64,000 nt of DNA, from assembly GCA_015501605.1 (NCBI GenBank), contig JADNRZ010000013.1, positions 930,001-994,000 on the forward strand, in the 5' to 3' direction. A model generated the notes under the pieces. That model was given only the letters and a program-made list of their open reading frames with translations. It was not told the origin of the DNA and did no database searches. Of this stretch, positions 48,669-61,032 are shown piece after piece. Positions within the stretch are counted from its first letter, which is position 1. Each line of letters opens with the position of its first letter. Source of the DNA: Panaeolus papilionaceus (taxonomy: Eukaryota; Basidiomycota; Agaricomycetes; Agaricales). A program made the position numbers and the translations under genes.

Positions 48669-49233
48669 ACCCACCCTCATCTGCATCGCTCATACACAAC
48701 ACGCCCCAGCGACCACTGACTCGTTGAGCAGTAGTTGTGAGAGTGCGTGAAGAAGATAAAATTTAAACGACCCACTCTGATGCGCATCGCTCAGACGACA
48801 CGCAGCAACGCCACTGGCACACAGACCAGTGGTGGTGGCAGTGGTTCAGAAGGGAAACAAACATGACACTCTCGTGCGCATCGCTCATAGACAATGCATC
48901 CCAACCACGGTTGGTTCATAAGACCAGCGGCGGTGAGAGTCGGTTAAGAGTAAAATAGAACCCGCTCATGGTGCTTTGCTCATAGATGAGCACCGCAACC
49001 ACCGCTGGCACATGGAGCAGGGTGGTGAGAGTGGGTTAAGAACGAAAATAAATACAATCCACTCTCATCGTGTTGCTCACAGACAACACGTCCAATCACT
49101 GCTGGCTCACAGACCAGCAGCAGTGAGAGTGGGTGAAGAAGATAAAATTAAAACAACCCACTCTCGTGTGCATCGCTCGCAGACGATACACATTAACACC
49201 ACTAGCACCCAAACCAGTGGTGATGAAAGTGGG
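48669..49233. repeat. Fold-back repeat array C4, six units
   Basis: Six units with the same order of variants as C1. The second unit (48773-48843) keeps a perfect CCACTGG/CCAGTGG inner stem, and the fifth a CTGCTGG/CCAGCAG stem. Confidence 0.75.
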
Positions 49234-50650
49234 ACAATAGAAACAAGCACAAAAAAGAAAACCCACCCGTGGAGGATGTTGGACGATGAGCTGCTCACCT
49301 TGAGCGCGCCAGTGGCTTTGGTGAGTAAGCAAGCTGGTGGTGCTGGTGCTAGTGCTAGTGTTGATGGTGATGGGACAGAGAGACGCGAAAGAGGGAACGA
49401 GCCAAGAAATGGGGGGCGAAAAGACTGACGAGAGGGTGAACAGACCCAAGAAGGCCAGACGGTGAGGTGAGCAGACAGCAGAGGAGAGACGCGAGAGGAC
49501 GACAAGGAGACAAATTGAAGGACGCGAAGATCACGGGGATCTGCTACTTCACGGTGATACGGGCAAGTAGTAGATATACGGCAGATTCTCGTGGTCTGTC
49601 CCAGTGAGGGACATTCTGGAAAATAAAATGGCGCCATCAGCGCACCAAATCAAGGATATTTCAGTGAGAGCACATACATTTCACCATATTTCCACCTGTT
49701 TCAGTGGATCCTGCCTCCAGTCGTCAGATGGACTGTGCCCACTGTGGAACGTTGCGTCGTGCCTGTGTGATGGTCGTGGTTGGGAAGCAAGAATTGTTAA
49801 GCTGGGAAAGAAATCAATACGTGACCCTAAAAAGGTAATTTCTCGGCCCGTGGCTGGATTCCACTCGAAATGAGCGGCTTTCGACCAGGGAAGCGCTTGC
49901 GACCCAGGGCATTAATCTGTCAATCTAAGAAATAATTCGCGATAATTCGTGCATCCACTAGAGTGAGACAATGAACACGCGATGGTCGGGCTCAATGGTC
50001 GGCTACTCACGAGGCTCTGCTCAGCTCATGATGTGCGTGCTGGGTCACTCGCCGCCCTCGTAAATAGTCACTATTAATTCACTCCGAGTCCTCCCAACGA
50101 TCCTGGGGGCACTGGGATAAAGTAGGATCATGGTTTGTTGAGGTTAACATTGAACGGCGAGGATTGGCCTTGGCCCTTGACCTCCATCATTTCTTTTGAC
50201 ACAGAAAGTGTACAGATCGCTTCAAAAATACGATAGGGCTCCGACGTCTATCAACGCCGCGGACGTCACTTGGCTTCTTAATTCCCAAGTGTCATCTCCC
50301 CGTCCCATTCTATCGTACCTCACTTATCTACAGTCCATCCTTGAGATTCGATTCATTCATATTATTTAAAGAATGACACCAGTCGTGATTGGCCGATAAT
50401 CGATATTCAGGGTGAATCAGAGGGTAGGATATACAATGGGCATAGGCACGGTCATGAGGGGCATAAACGGTGCGAGATGAAAAACTTGCATAGTTGACGA
50501 TGTGAAGGGGTGGGAATTAAAGGAATAAAAGGTAGATAGATAAATCAACAAGTGTCTGTTCTCATGATATCGGTGGACAGCTAAATCTGAAAGAAAAGAA
50601 AGCAGGGAAGAAAAAGACGGATGACTTCATGAATGCAAGGAAATCAAGTC
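49234..50650. other. Unit 4 spacer downstream of array C4
   Basis: The counterpart of 31341-32980, including GAGCGGCTTTCGACCAGGG (49871 onward) and the unit hairpin at 50084-50116. No gene is supported. Confidence 0.4.
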
Positions 50651-50679
50651 AAGACTAAACGAGGTATCGCAGCTCCACC

Positions 50680-52190
50680 ACAGGCCTCACATCTAAGACT
50701 CATCATCCCCCCAACTCCTTCAACGCCCTAGAAGCACCCTGCATCTCCCTCAAATTCCACTCCCCACTTCACTCCCTCTCCTTGCGTCTCCAATCCTCGT
50801 GTCCATCCTCTCTCTCTCTCTCCCTTCCCCTGTCTCCCCCATCGCTCGTCCTCGCATCGCCGATCACGCGTCTGGATGTAATCTCCACTTGATAGAAAGC
50901 AGGCCCATCTACGCGCCCCCTCGCGCGCATACATGAAGAGAAAGAAGCTGGAAGGGCCTGCCCTCGGAGGATGCGACATATGCGGGACGTTGGACGTCGA
51001 GGGAGGTGCTTCCTGTGATGTTAGTCTGAGAAGAGGGGTGCTTCTGCGACTTGGAAGCAGAAGCAGAAGTCGAATAACGCGGCGTTGGAAGAAGAGCAAG
51101 TCGAGGAGTTCTTGGGAAATGCGGCGGCGAGAGCAGATGACGAGCCAAGAGTGAGGGAGCGTGGGTGGTATTTGCGCTTGACTTGTACTGAAATACCGAG
51201 TTCTTGTCTTTGGCGGGGTAAGGAGGAAGTTTCCGGGGAGTTCATGTTGAGGAAAGACGATCATTTGGAGGTTTCCATCTGACGGGATACGGTGATTGTG
51301 AGATGAATACGACCTGGTGAGCTATTCGGGCTAGAACTTGCTGTAGCCGTTGCCGCTGGAGCAGGGGACGAAATCTAAGGTGTAGGAGCCTCGCAAATGC
51401 TGAACCTCTCCCCAACCCTCAGTCTCTCATCCACACCCAACGCACCCATCCACCCCCAGCAGCATCATGCCCCGCCCACGCCCTACTACTCCTCTTCCCT
51501 TCTCCCTATCTTCTTCTGAATGTGCCCAAACACTAACTCAGGCGGTAAATTCTCGCCTAGCGTCCTCGTGAGCTTCGCCATCATCTTCCTCTTCTAGCGA
51601 TCAGTAAGCTCAGCGTGCGTGTACGGAGAGACCTGTATGAGACAGGAGGGAAAAATGATACTGTTGAAAATGATAGAGCTGAAAGAGGTGTCGACGATGA
51701 ATGTAGAGCTGGCAGGTGAGAAGGAGATAGCAGGATCTGGTTTTCATCCTCGCGTTGTGGGAGTGAACCAGATTTGAATTTTGTGGGCACAGAACGAAAA
51801 CAGAGGAGGAGGGATTGGAGGAGAGGTTGGGGCTCCCTGGACTTTTTGTCTTTCATGAGGAGGAAATGTTTAGAGCGAGTTGAATGTTGAGAGGACCGGG
51901 AGGAGCACAGCGTTGTTTCTTGCTGAGTATATGCGTAGGTGAGGCACTGCGCGATGAGCTACCGCTAGGCGAGGCATTGTGGAACAACACACCAGACGGC
52001 ACGCGAGAGTCGCTGGTGCCATGGTGGGGAGGAAGGATTGGTGTTGAAATCCTGCCGACTGACCGTCGGATGGAACGAATACGTAGTTCTGCTCGGATGA
52101 TCGATGAGGGGTTGCGGAAGATGCCTCCTTCGCATTTACGGCGTGATGGGGGAACCTCAATGACAAGTATGGACTGGCTTGGGCACATGA
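50680..52190 (-). pseudogene. Ser/Pro-rich hypothetical gene, copy 4, decayed
   Basis: Ordered segments are RRKCEGGIFRNPSSI, RSVGRISTPILPP, SGVLFHNASPSGSSSRSASP (about 52130-51930), SVPTKFKSGS, and KRKMMAKLTRTLGENLPPELV preceded by a TAG at the same place as in copy 1 (about 51594-51596). The tail contains RARREGA and a Glu/Lys-rich end. The shared TAG suggests copies 1 and 4 derive from one already broken ancestor. Confidence 0.5.
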
Positions 52191-53287
52191 AAAAACCCGA
52201 TTGAGTCTACATCAGACGAAGCGGACGAGGTTAGTCAGGTGAGGAATAGGCATTAAGAGGATTGCCTCTAGGCAGAGTACCAACGATGAGAGTTTAGAGG
52301 AAAGAAGTGGTGGTGATGGGCGAGCGGTGAAATGCAAAACCCATAGCCATTAATTCATGATTCAATGAGAATTTGACTTAGGACGAACCTAGTCATGTGC
52401 GACTCCTCTTCGAATTCTAGAACAATCCCATGGTTGGTGGTTAGAATGTGGGTGTGACCTGAGGATTTGAGCCCTGTTTCCTCTGCGATCTCGCTCGGTA
52501 TAAGGAGCAAAGACGCGCAGGCATGCCTGTGAAGCTAGTCTGTGGACGGTGGTGTGGAGTCAAGGCAGTCCAAGCATACCGCATTGCTAGTTCCTATTTA
52601 AATTAGACATGTTGCCAAGTGAGAACGTCTTTATATGAGATGAGATGCAGGAGCACCGAGGATTGGAGGAGAAAAGAAAAACTGAATTGTCATGAACGAC
52701 GTTTTGAGGTGGTGAAAGGCGGAAGCGAGAGGTGCGTGGGACGTTGAACCCACCTAAAGTATTCGGAGCTATGCAAAGAACCACACCTCGGCTTCTCAAC
52801 GTGTTAAAGTGTCAAAGGAGCACCTAGCATTCCTAATGAGATATGAGCATATTTAAATACTAGGTTCGAGCTGTAGCAAGCAGTATTACATCGCCCAAGA
52901 TGTGAGCAAGAGCGGACACTATAACTGGGTAGAGATCATGTTGTCTGGCCTGGGGACGGAATACTCTGAATAACACAGAATGTCAGCACCTATCCTCTGC
53001 ATTATCGAAGTCAGCCCGAGATACTCACTGCTCAGACAGTCATTGGACATCCCTACTGAGGAAGTCCAGTTGAGGATTATCCTTGGTAAGTCTGTGCCAT
53101 CAAAGTCAGTTGACAGTCTGGTGTGTACACAGGGGCACTTAATATCAAGACTGCTCAGCGACTCATGAAAAGTTTTTTGAGGACTTTCAAGGAACAACAC
53201 AAAGGCGAAGAGAAAAAGGGACAAAATATATATGAACTTCGATATCGGATAATGTGATGTTTCACCAAACGCTCCAACCTCTGCAAA
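52191..53287. other. Spacer between the Ser/Pro-rich copy 4 and GTPase copy 4
   Basis: A repeated flank, with the 62-codon plus-strand ORF at 52980-53168 shared with 35248-35436. Confidence 0.4.
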
Positions 53288-54657
53288 CTACTTCCTAATC
53301 TTGTTCCCAACATCACGTAGTTTCGATGTAAAGTAGCTCTTAGCTTTCCGAAACGTAGCTACACGTCCTGCTCGGCGATGCTTCTTTACAATGCTCTGTA
53401 CAAAAGGGATGGCCTCCTCAAATCCCATGGGAGGATCGCCGAACGCAATCAGCTGACCCTCAAATTTCGTCAACAGCCGTTCCACCTTGTGCAGTTGTTC
53501 CTCTATGAGTGCCTTGAGTTCCTCATTTGACTGTACAACTGGGTCACTGAGTTCAGCTTTGATATTGTCCTTGCGCTGCTGTGTGGCCTGTATGCGGTTG
53601 AGAAGGTCATGGTATAGGTGAGGACCAAAAGTTTCATCTCGAAGGCTTCCTCTCAAGCCACTTGTGCGAACCGCAAAGAGTATCCTACTGTTGGAATTAA
53701 GGCAGTCGATAGCGGAGCTGTGGGTGTTTGTAAACTTGAGAACCAAACCTCCTCGTTCTCGTAAGTCCTAATAAAGAAGTGGCATATCCAGTCAAAAAAA
53801 ATGAGCAGAATAAATCATTGACAAATGTAGATCAAACCTTCCAGACATGATCCTGTAGGTGCACAAACCGTTCCTCAGCTGCGGCAATTGCCTGTTCATT
53901 CCATAGTCTGTCCCACATAGTTGTGATGACCTTTATTGAACCAGGCTTATCAGTGTTAATAGCCGCCAATAGCTTCAACATTTCAATCGTTCTACGTTTG
54001 GTGCCCGGCAGCCGCGTGTCAGTGATTGGCCATAAGTAGAAGATATCATTTAAGTCTGAGCAGCTGGTGCAGATGTAAAATGAGACACAATCTCGGAGCT
54101 AGTGAGTGCCTAACGTACTTGTGCGCATTCATCCATTCTTTTACCATTTCGATGATTTCAAATTCGGAAATCTGGCTATCTGAGAAGCCAGGGGTGTCGA
54201 GAATGTAGATCCGCCAACCTTCCGCTCCAATCCTTGTAATACTGGTTCCAGGCCCATTCCACACGTCAATCTCAGTCATCTCATATGTTGTAATCACCTG
54301 CGTAACACTGTCCAGCTGATCTTTCGAGATCCCCAGTGCGTCATTTCCAGCCAATGCTTCAATAAACTAAGTATTTGAAAAATTGGTAGCATTTATATTA
54401 AGCACTACTGCCATTGCTGCGTGTATCAACCGCAAACCGACTTACTCTGCTCTTTCCAGCTCCTGTTGGACCCATCACTCTATAAAACAGTCCATAAAGT
54501 CAGGGTTTGTCTTTACACAGAAGGTCAAGTCCAACATAACCTACAAGAAGACTCCGTCTCGGCCATTCTCGAACTGAATTGCCGAGTCAGGGATGGACAC
54601 AAGAGTGAGATCCTTCATCATCAGACGCTCAGTAGAAGGCTCCTGCTGTGTTGACAT
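53288..54657 (-). CDS. AIG1-like GTPase, tandem copy 4 (366 aa)
   Basis: Start ATG at 54657 (MSTQQEPSTERL), first exon 54657-54545, final exon 53767-53288, 1101 nt in total. All G motifs are present (GPTGAGKSR, YILDTPGFSDSQ, ITTMWDRLWNE, FTNTHSSAIDCLN), and the C-terminal tail AGRVATFRKAKSYFTSKLRD is intact. It differs from copy 3 mainly in exon 1 and in the G2 region (EMTEIDVWNG). Not obviously defective. Confidence 0.8.
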
Positions 54658-56203
54658 AATCGAGGAGGTCAGAGATGATGATAGTAAGAAGTCAATGTGG
54701 GATCTGCCAGTGTTATCGTGATCATGGCAGAAATAGACTCGGCAGTTTCAGGACACTCAGCACGTGGTGATAGAGCATTTGAATGAACAAGTTCCCAGCA
54801 GTGTCAAGGCAAAACGGTGGCTAGTATTATCCGAGCATAGATACTGCGGGATTTGTGATACGAACACGATGATGATGCGTGGTGCTCTTACGAGAGAAAC
54901 GCTTGTGGCGATTCAGACCTTCACTCGTTTCACACTGGTGGTGCCATGATGGTATGGACTTATTTTTGAGTTATTATCTCGCTGACGCCGGTATGACGGT
55001 CATCGCCACGATCTGTTGATTTATCAGGTGTTCGAACTTTTCTAACGACCCACCACGCAGCCTATGAGCTCGTACGTTTGACTGTCGACCTCAGAGATGG
55101 GCAAGCGGGACGAAAGGTAAAGTGGGCTAGAAGTGACAAGACAGAAAGGGCGAAGGACAAATGCCATCACGAGGGGTGGCAGATTTTTGGGACGCCCAAC
55201 CTCGCGCGCCCACATAAGAAGATTGATTGTCATTCTCTGGGAATCACGCTGATATGGCAGTAATGTCTGAAGCTAGTCGGATTTAGAACCGGGGTGTACA
55301 CTTCGAAATTCGAAAGCCCTGACTTGGATGACTGACAATATAAGTGAAATGCGAGAAATACGCGTGTTGTGGATATCGGGAGATATATACCTTATAGACA
55401 TACATACTGAGCAACTTGAAGTCGACAATGACATGAGAGATTACTTTAGCTCATGGTGTGCGTGTTGCGTCGCTCGCTGGTGATGTGCGTATGGAGATAT
55501 CTAAGTGAAAGACGAATGAGGAATAATGGTGAGACTGGAGTACGAGATGGTGGGACGGAAGACGAAGGTGAGACTCGCAGTACGAGTCTAGGGGTCGATA
55601 CACGAGAGCGGTGACGATGGTGGATAGTTGTGAGTGAGGGGTGAAGAGAGACAAAAACGTGGGACAGATATGGCGAAAATGACAGGATTCAAGCACTAAC
55701 GAATGTGTACATGGACACCCGACGACAACGCAGATGAGATACCAACACAATACGAGGGGAATAAGAGCTTGTATTCATGGTTAAGCTACGTATATGATAA
55801 ACTTAAATTCACGGAAAACAGTAGAAACCAAAAGAAAGCTGCGAATCTACGAAGAGTGCGCAGCGCGCGAACGAAGCAGTGATGCGAGCGGAAATAATCG
55901 CAGTCTTGCTTTTCATACATCACCGCCCTCGTCAAATCACGTCTTATATTGGAAAAATGTACATAAACATACGCCAAAATAAGACGCCTGGTCGTGATGG
56001 AAAGGATTAAGTGGACGTTACACAATACATCCACTGACAACACATCGTGCAACGTGCAGGTGGTAAAGATCCAAGAAGTCAAGGATGAATTGAACAAATA
56101 CACTCTCGAGTGCGGTGCGCCACCACTGCTCTTAGTGAAAAGAGCAGTGTGCGCCAAGAGCGGTGGCAGCAAGAGCGAGGCTCGAATGAAGAGTAAAAGA
56201 GAG
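54658..56203. other. Unit 5 upstream spacer
   Basis: Nearly the same sequence as unit 1 over about 55600-55900, including the 99-codon minus-strand ORF 55750-55451. This marks units 1 and 5 as close relatives. Confidence 0.4.
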
Positions 56204-56738
56204 TCGACTCTCATGCGCATAGCTCATAGACGTCCCAGCCATGACTGATTTGTAGACCAGCGGCTGTGAGAGTGGGTTACGAAGATCCAATTCAAACGAC
56301 CCACTCTCATGCACATCGCTCACAGACGACACGCGGCAACACCACCAGCGCACAGACCACTGGTGGGGGGAGTGGTTCAGAACGGAAACAAAAACAACAC
56401 TCTCGTGCGCGTTGCTCATGTACAATGCATCCCAACCACGGCTGGCTCATCAGACGAGCGGCGGTGAGAGTCGGTAGTTAAGAGTAAAATAGATGCCACT
56501 CATGGATGCTTCGCTCATGGACGAGCACCGCAACCACCGCTGGCAGATGACCGGGGTGGTGAGGGTGAAATAAGAATGAAAATAAGTACAACCCATTCTC
56601 GTCGTGTGGCTCACAGACCAGGAGCGGTGAGAGTGGGTGAAGAAGATAAAATTAAAACAACCCACTCTCGTTTGCATCGCTCGCAGACAACAGACATTAA
56701 CACTACTGGCACCCAAACCAGTGGTGATGAGAGTGGGA
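56204..56738. repeat. Fold-back repeat array C5
   Basis: Six units, the first and fifth shortened. The sixth keeps CACTACTGG/CCAGTGGTG and the outer CCCACTCTC/GAGAGTGGG arms. Confidence 0.7.
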
Positions 56739-58240
56739 CAATGAAAACAAGCACAAAAAAGAAAAAGCCACTTGTAGAGAACGTTGGCCGATGAGCTCCT
56801 CACCTTGAGCGCGCCAGAGGCTTCAGCGAGTGAACAAGTTGGTGGTGGTGGTGGTGGTGGTGGTGCTAGTGCTAGTGTTGATAATGGTAGTAGAAAGGAG
56901 AAACGCGAAAGAGGAAACGAGCCAAGAAAGGCGGGGCGAAAAGACTAAAGAGAGGGTGAAGAGATCCAAGGACGCCAGGTGGTTAGGTGAGCAGACAGCA
57001 GATGAGAGACGCGAGAGGACGATGAGGAGACAAATTGAAGGACGCCAAGATCACAGAAATCTGCTACTTCACGGTGACACGGGCAAGTAGTAGATTTATG
57101 GCGAATTCTCGTGGTCTGTACCAGTAAGGGACACCCTGGAAATAAAATGGCGCCATCAGCACACCAATCAAGGATATTTAAGTGAGAGCACTTACCTTTC
57201 GCTGAATTTCAGGCTGTTTCAGTGAATCTTACCTACGGACTGTGCACAGTGTGGAACGATGCGTCGTGCCTATGTGATGGTGGTGGTTGGAAGGCAAGAA
57301 GTGATGAGCTGGGAAGGGAATCAATACGTGACCCCAAAAATGGTAATTTCTCGTAACCGGTTTCCCCCCTCAAGTTTAGTTTGATGAGCGGCTTTCGACC
57401 AGGGAAGCGCTTGCAACCTGGGGCATTAATCTGTCAATCGAAGAATTAATTCGTGTTAATTCTTGCATAAAGTGAACTTAGCAGCCACGCGATGGCCGTG
57501 CTCACTGGTCGGCTACTCACGAGACTTTGCTCAGCTCATGATGCGCGTGCTGGGTCGCTCGCCACCCTCGTAAATAGTCACTATGAAATCACTCCGAGTA
57601 CCCCTAACGATTGTGGGGGCACTGGAATAAAGTAGGAATGGTTTATTCAGATTAAGATTGAATGGCGAGGATTGGCCCTGACCAATCGCGACCTCTATCA
57701 TTCCTTTGACATTTTCGTAGCATCAAGCCAATCCACCAGCCAAGCACCCCAACAAATCTTTCATAGGTACAACCGGTATTATGCACTTGAAAACGGAAGA
57801 TGAAAGTGTACGGATCAGTCTAAAAATAGGATAGTGGTCCGACGTCGCTCGTCTTCTTGATTCCCAACTGCCATCTCCCCGTTCCATTGTATCTTACCTC
57901 ACTTGTCTGCACATATGTATCAACTTCAATCCTTGAGATTCATTTCATTCATATTATTAAAGAATGACAGCAGTCGCGATGAATCAAGAAACATAGAAAA
58001 TAAATTAAGCTAGCGGCTGGCTAGAGAGGGGATGTACATTGGGCATTGACACGGTCATGAGGGGTGTAAACGGTACGAGATGAAATGAAGTTGTGAAGTT
58101 GACGATGTGAAGGGGCGAGAATGAAAAGAATGGCAGATAGTTAGATAAATGAACGAGTGTCCGCCTGATGATATCGGTGGATGGCTAAATCTGAAAGAAA
58201 AGAAAGTAGGGAAGAAAAAGAGGGATGACTGCAGGAACGC
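56739..58240. other. Unit 5 spacer downstream of array C5
   Basis: Contains a (GGT)8 tract at 56841-56864, the GAGCGGCTTTCGACCAGGG word at 57387 and the unit hairpin at 57594-57625. No gene is supported. Confidence 0.4.
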
Positions 58241-58249
58241 AAGGAAATC

Positions 58250-59760
58250 AAGTCAAGACTAAACGCGGTATTGCAGCTCCACCACAGGCCTCGCATCTAA
58301 GACTCATTGTTCCCCTCAACTCCCTCAACGCCCTAGGAGCACTCTCCATCTCCCTGAAATTCACTCCCCGCTCAACTGCCTCCTTGCGTCTCCAATCCTC
58401 ATGTCCATCCTCCCTCCCTCCCTCCCTTCCCTTATCTCCCCCATCCCTCGTCCTCGCGTCCCCGATCATGGTTCTGGGTGTGACCTCCACTCGATAGAAA
58501 GCAGGCCCATCTGCGCGCCCCCTCGCGCGCGCATACATGAAGAGGAACAAGCGGGGAGGGGCTACCCTCGGAGGATGAGACATATGCGGAACGTTGGATG
58601 TCGAGGGAGGTGGTTCCTGTGATGTGAGTATGAGAAGAGGGGGTCCTTCTGCAATTTGGAAGCAGAAGCAGAAGTCTAAGCACCGGAAGGACGGGAAGAA
58701 ACGGCGTTGGAAAAAGAGGAAGCCGAGGAGTTCTTGGGGAATGTGGCGAAAGCGGATGACGAGCCAAGAGTGAGTGACCGAGGACAGTATATGTGTTTTC
58801 CTTTTACCGAAATACCGCCTTCATTCCCAGGGAAGGAGGTTGCACGAGAGTCCACATTGAGGAACGAGGAGTACTTACATGTTTTCAATGTCGCGAGAGA
58901 CCGTGATAGTAAGAGGGATACTAACAGGAGCAGAACTTGTGCTCGACCTTGCAGCGAGAGCAGAGTATGCCTTGGGTGCAGGAACCTCCCCAATATTCGA
59001 CTTCTCCCTAACCTCGGTCGCTCATCCACACCCGACGCAGTCATCCACCCCCAGCAGATCATACCCCACACACTACGACTCTACCCTTCTCCCCATCTTC
59101 TTCGGCTTGTGCCCAAACACTAACTCAAACGGCAGATTCTCGCCTAGAGTACTCGCCAACTTCGCCATCTTCTTTCGCTTCTCGCGATGTGTGAGTCCGT
59201 TGGAGGATTTGATGCGTGTGCGGAGCAGCTGATGGTAGGGATCATGAATGTGAAAGAGGTGTCGTCAGTGAATGTAGAGGTGGCGGGTGAGAGTGGGATG
59301 GTGGGGTATCGTTTTGAGTCTCGTGCTGTGGCAGGTGAGTCGAATTGGGATTCTGTCGGCACAGAACGAAGGCGGAGAAGGAAAGGTTGGGAGGGGTTGG
59401 GGCCTCAAACTTTTTGGACTTTCCTGAGGAGGAAATGTCCAGAGTGGATTGACGTTGAGGGGAGGATGGCTTCTGGTGTTGTTTCTTGCTGGGTTGTATG
59501 CATAAGTGGGCAACTGCGCGATGCTGCAGAGGGCGCGCGGGAGTTGCTGTTGCTGGTATTGCGCGGAGACCGTTAAACCAAAGGAAAACGTAGTTCCGTT
59601 CCAATAATAAACTTTCAACCATCGACACATTTTCGACAAATGAGACGGAGGAGGGGTTGTGGAGGATGCTTCCTTCGCATTTTCGGCGGGCTGGGAGGGC
59701 TTCAATGACTAGAGGTGTGGCTCCGACGACGACTCCTACTTTACGGGTGGAGTTGCACAC
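58250..59760 (-). pseudogene. Ser/Pro-rich hypothetical gene, copy 5, best-preserved segments
   Basis: Segments in order are VGATPLVIEALPARRKCEGS (about 59735-59680), FVENVSMVESLLLERNYVF, SSGKSKKFEAPTPPNL, YPTIPLSPATSTFTDDTSFT, and REKRKKMAKLASTLGENLPF (about 59187-59130) without the TAG seen in copies 1 and 4. Next come SKYSSFLNV-like residues and a long charged C terminus (RTRDGGDKGREGGREDGHED). The segments lie in two or three frames, so either introns or frameshifts separate them. No catalytic motif is recognised. If any member of the family is functional, this is the best candidate. Confidence 0.45.
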
Positions 59761-60633
59761 ATGACGACAAAACTTGTCGGACATAGGCTCTTCCATTGAT
59801 GAATACGAATTAGCGGGATTGCCTATAGCCGAAGTATCAACAATGAGGGAACAGAAGCGGTAGTGATAGGAGATGGATACCATATGAGACTCTCCTTTCC
59901 ATCTGTGATCTCGCTCGGTATGAGGAGAAAAAACGCGCAAGCAAGCCTATCACGCTAGTCCGACGACAGTGGTGTGGAACGGCAGCCCAAGCATACTATA
60001 TCCTCAGCTCCTATCAGATGGCTTTCCATGTGACAATTGACTTCAGGCAGTTATTTGCATTTTTGCGTCTTCCGGTCGCTCGTCACCGGAGTAGGGAGTA
60101 GCCTAGAGGCTACGCTTGGGGGTGGAAAGAGGGCAATGGCCCGAAAACCGCTGCCCCACTTCCCAGGTCGAGAGCCGATGGACGGAGGAGGATGCGCCCC
60201 CAAAGCGAGCGCAGCCGCCCAGCCGATGACGACCATCGGCTCGCCCCAACGGCGGTGGAGAGAAGCGTAACTAAATGAATATGAGTACTCAGAGGGGGAG
60301 AGAAACATGATAGATGTGAATCTGTGGATGGACCAATACAGCATCTTGAATTAAGGGGGGTGGTGGTGGTTGAACAGGCAAGAGACATCAAGTATGCAGA
60401 GGCGAAGAGATGAAGTAATTACATGACAAGGAGAGACGGGCATGAAGAACCCATAAGGGTGTTATGACAGCACAGAGAGATTAGGGTTAACCCCTGAATA
60501 TAAAACTAAATAGAAATGTACTCGCTCTGTGCAAGATACAATAGCAAGGGCATCATGTGGGGGATATGGGTATGATAATGGTATGACACATGTAAATTCC
60601 GTAAATGGGGAGTCTGTGAGGTGCAATAAACTG
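59761..60633. other. End of the tandem array and GC-rich spacer
   Basis: Similarity to the array flank (GCAAGCCTATCACGCTAGTCC) ends near 60020. A GC-rich stretch at 60060-60270 contains a perfect small hairpin GTAGCC/GGCTAC (60098-60113). No gene is supported. Confidence 0.4.
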
Positions 60634-61032
60634 GTGTAGGGGGCGATGAGCCAGGGGCATGTAAGCCAATGTTGGGGGCATGAGGCCGAATGTAGGGGGC
60701 ATGAAGCCGAAAGTAGGGGGCAAGTACGCCTGGGGGCACGTCTGCCGAAATGTAGGGGGGCATGAAGCCGAATGTAGGGGGCAATTACGCCTGGGGGCAC
60801 GTCTGCCAAAATGTAGGGGGCGTTTTAAGCCAGGGGGCACAAAGCCGAATGTAGGGGGCGATTACGCCTGGGGGCACAGAAGGCCAGTGTAGGGGGCACG
60901 TCTGCCAAGAGTAGGGGGCAATTACGCCTGGGGGCACGTCTGCCAAATGTAGGGGGCGTTTAAGCCAGGGGCACGTCTGCCAGATGTAGGGGGCATTTAA
61001 GCCTGGGGGCACAGAAGGCCAAAGTAGGGGGT
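60634..61032 (+). repeat. G-rich minisatellite
   Basis: About 15-20 variable units of roughly 20-30 bp built from GTAGGGGGC and CTGGGGGCAC blocks joined by (A/G)(A/C)GCC words such as GTCTGCCAAATGTAGGGGGC. The plus strand carries a run of five or more G about every 10-20 bases. The minus strand is open in several frames only because the unit is repetitive. Confidence 0.85.

Noticed and set aside
60462..60840. Overlapping Pro/Cys-rich ORFs on the minus strand
   Set aside because: Several frames are open at once because the G-rich minisatellite lacks stop codons. This is not evidence of coding.
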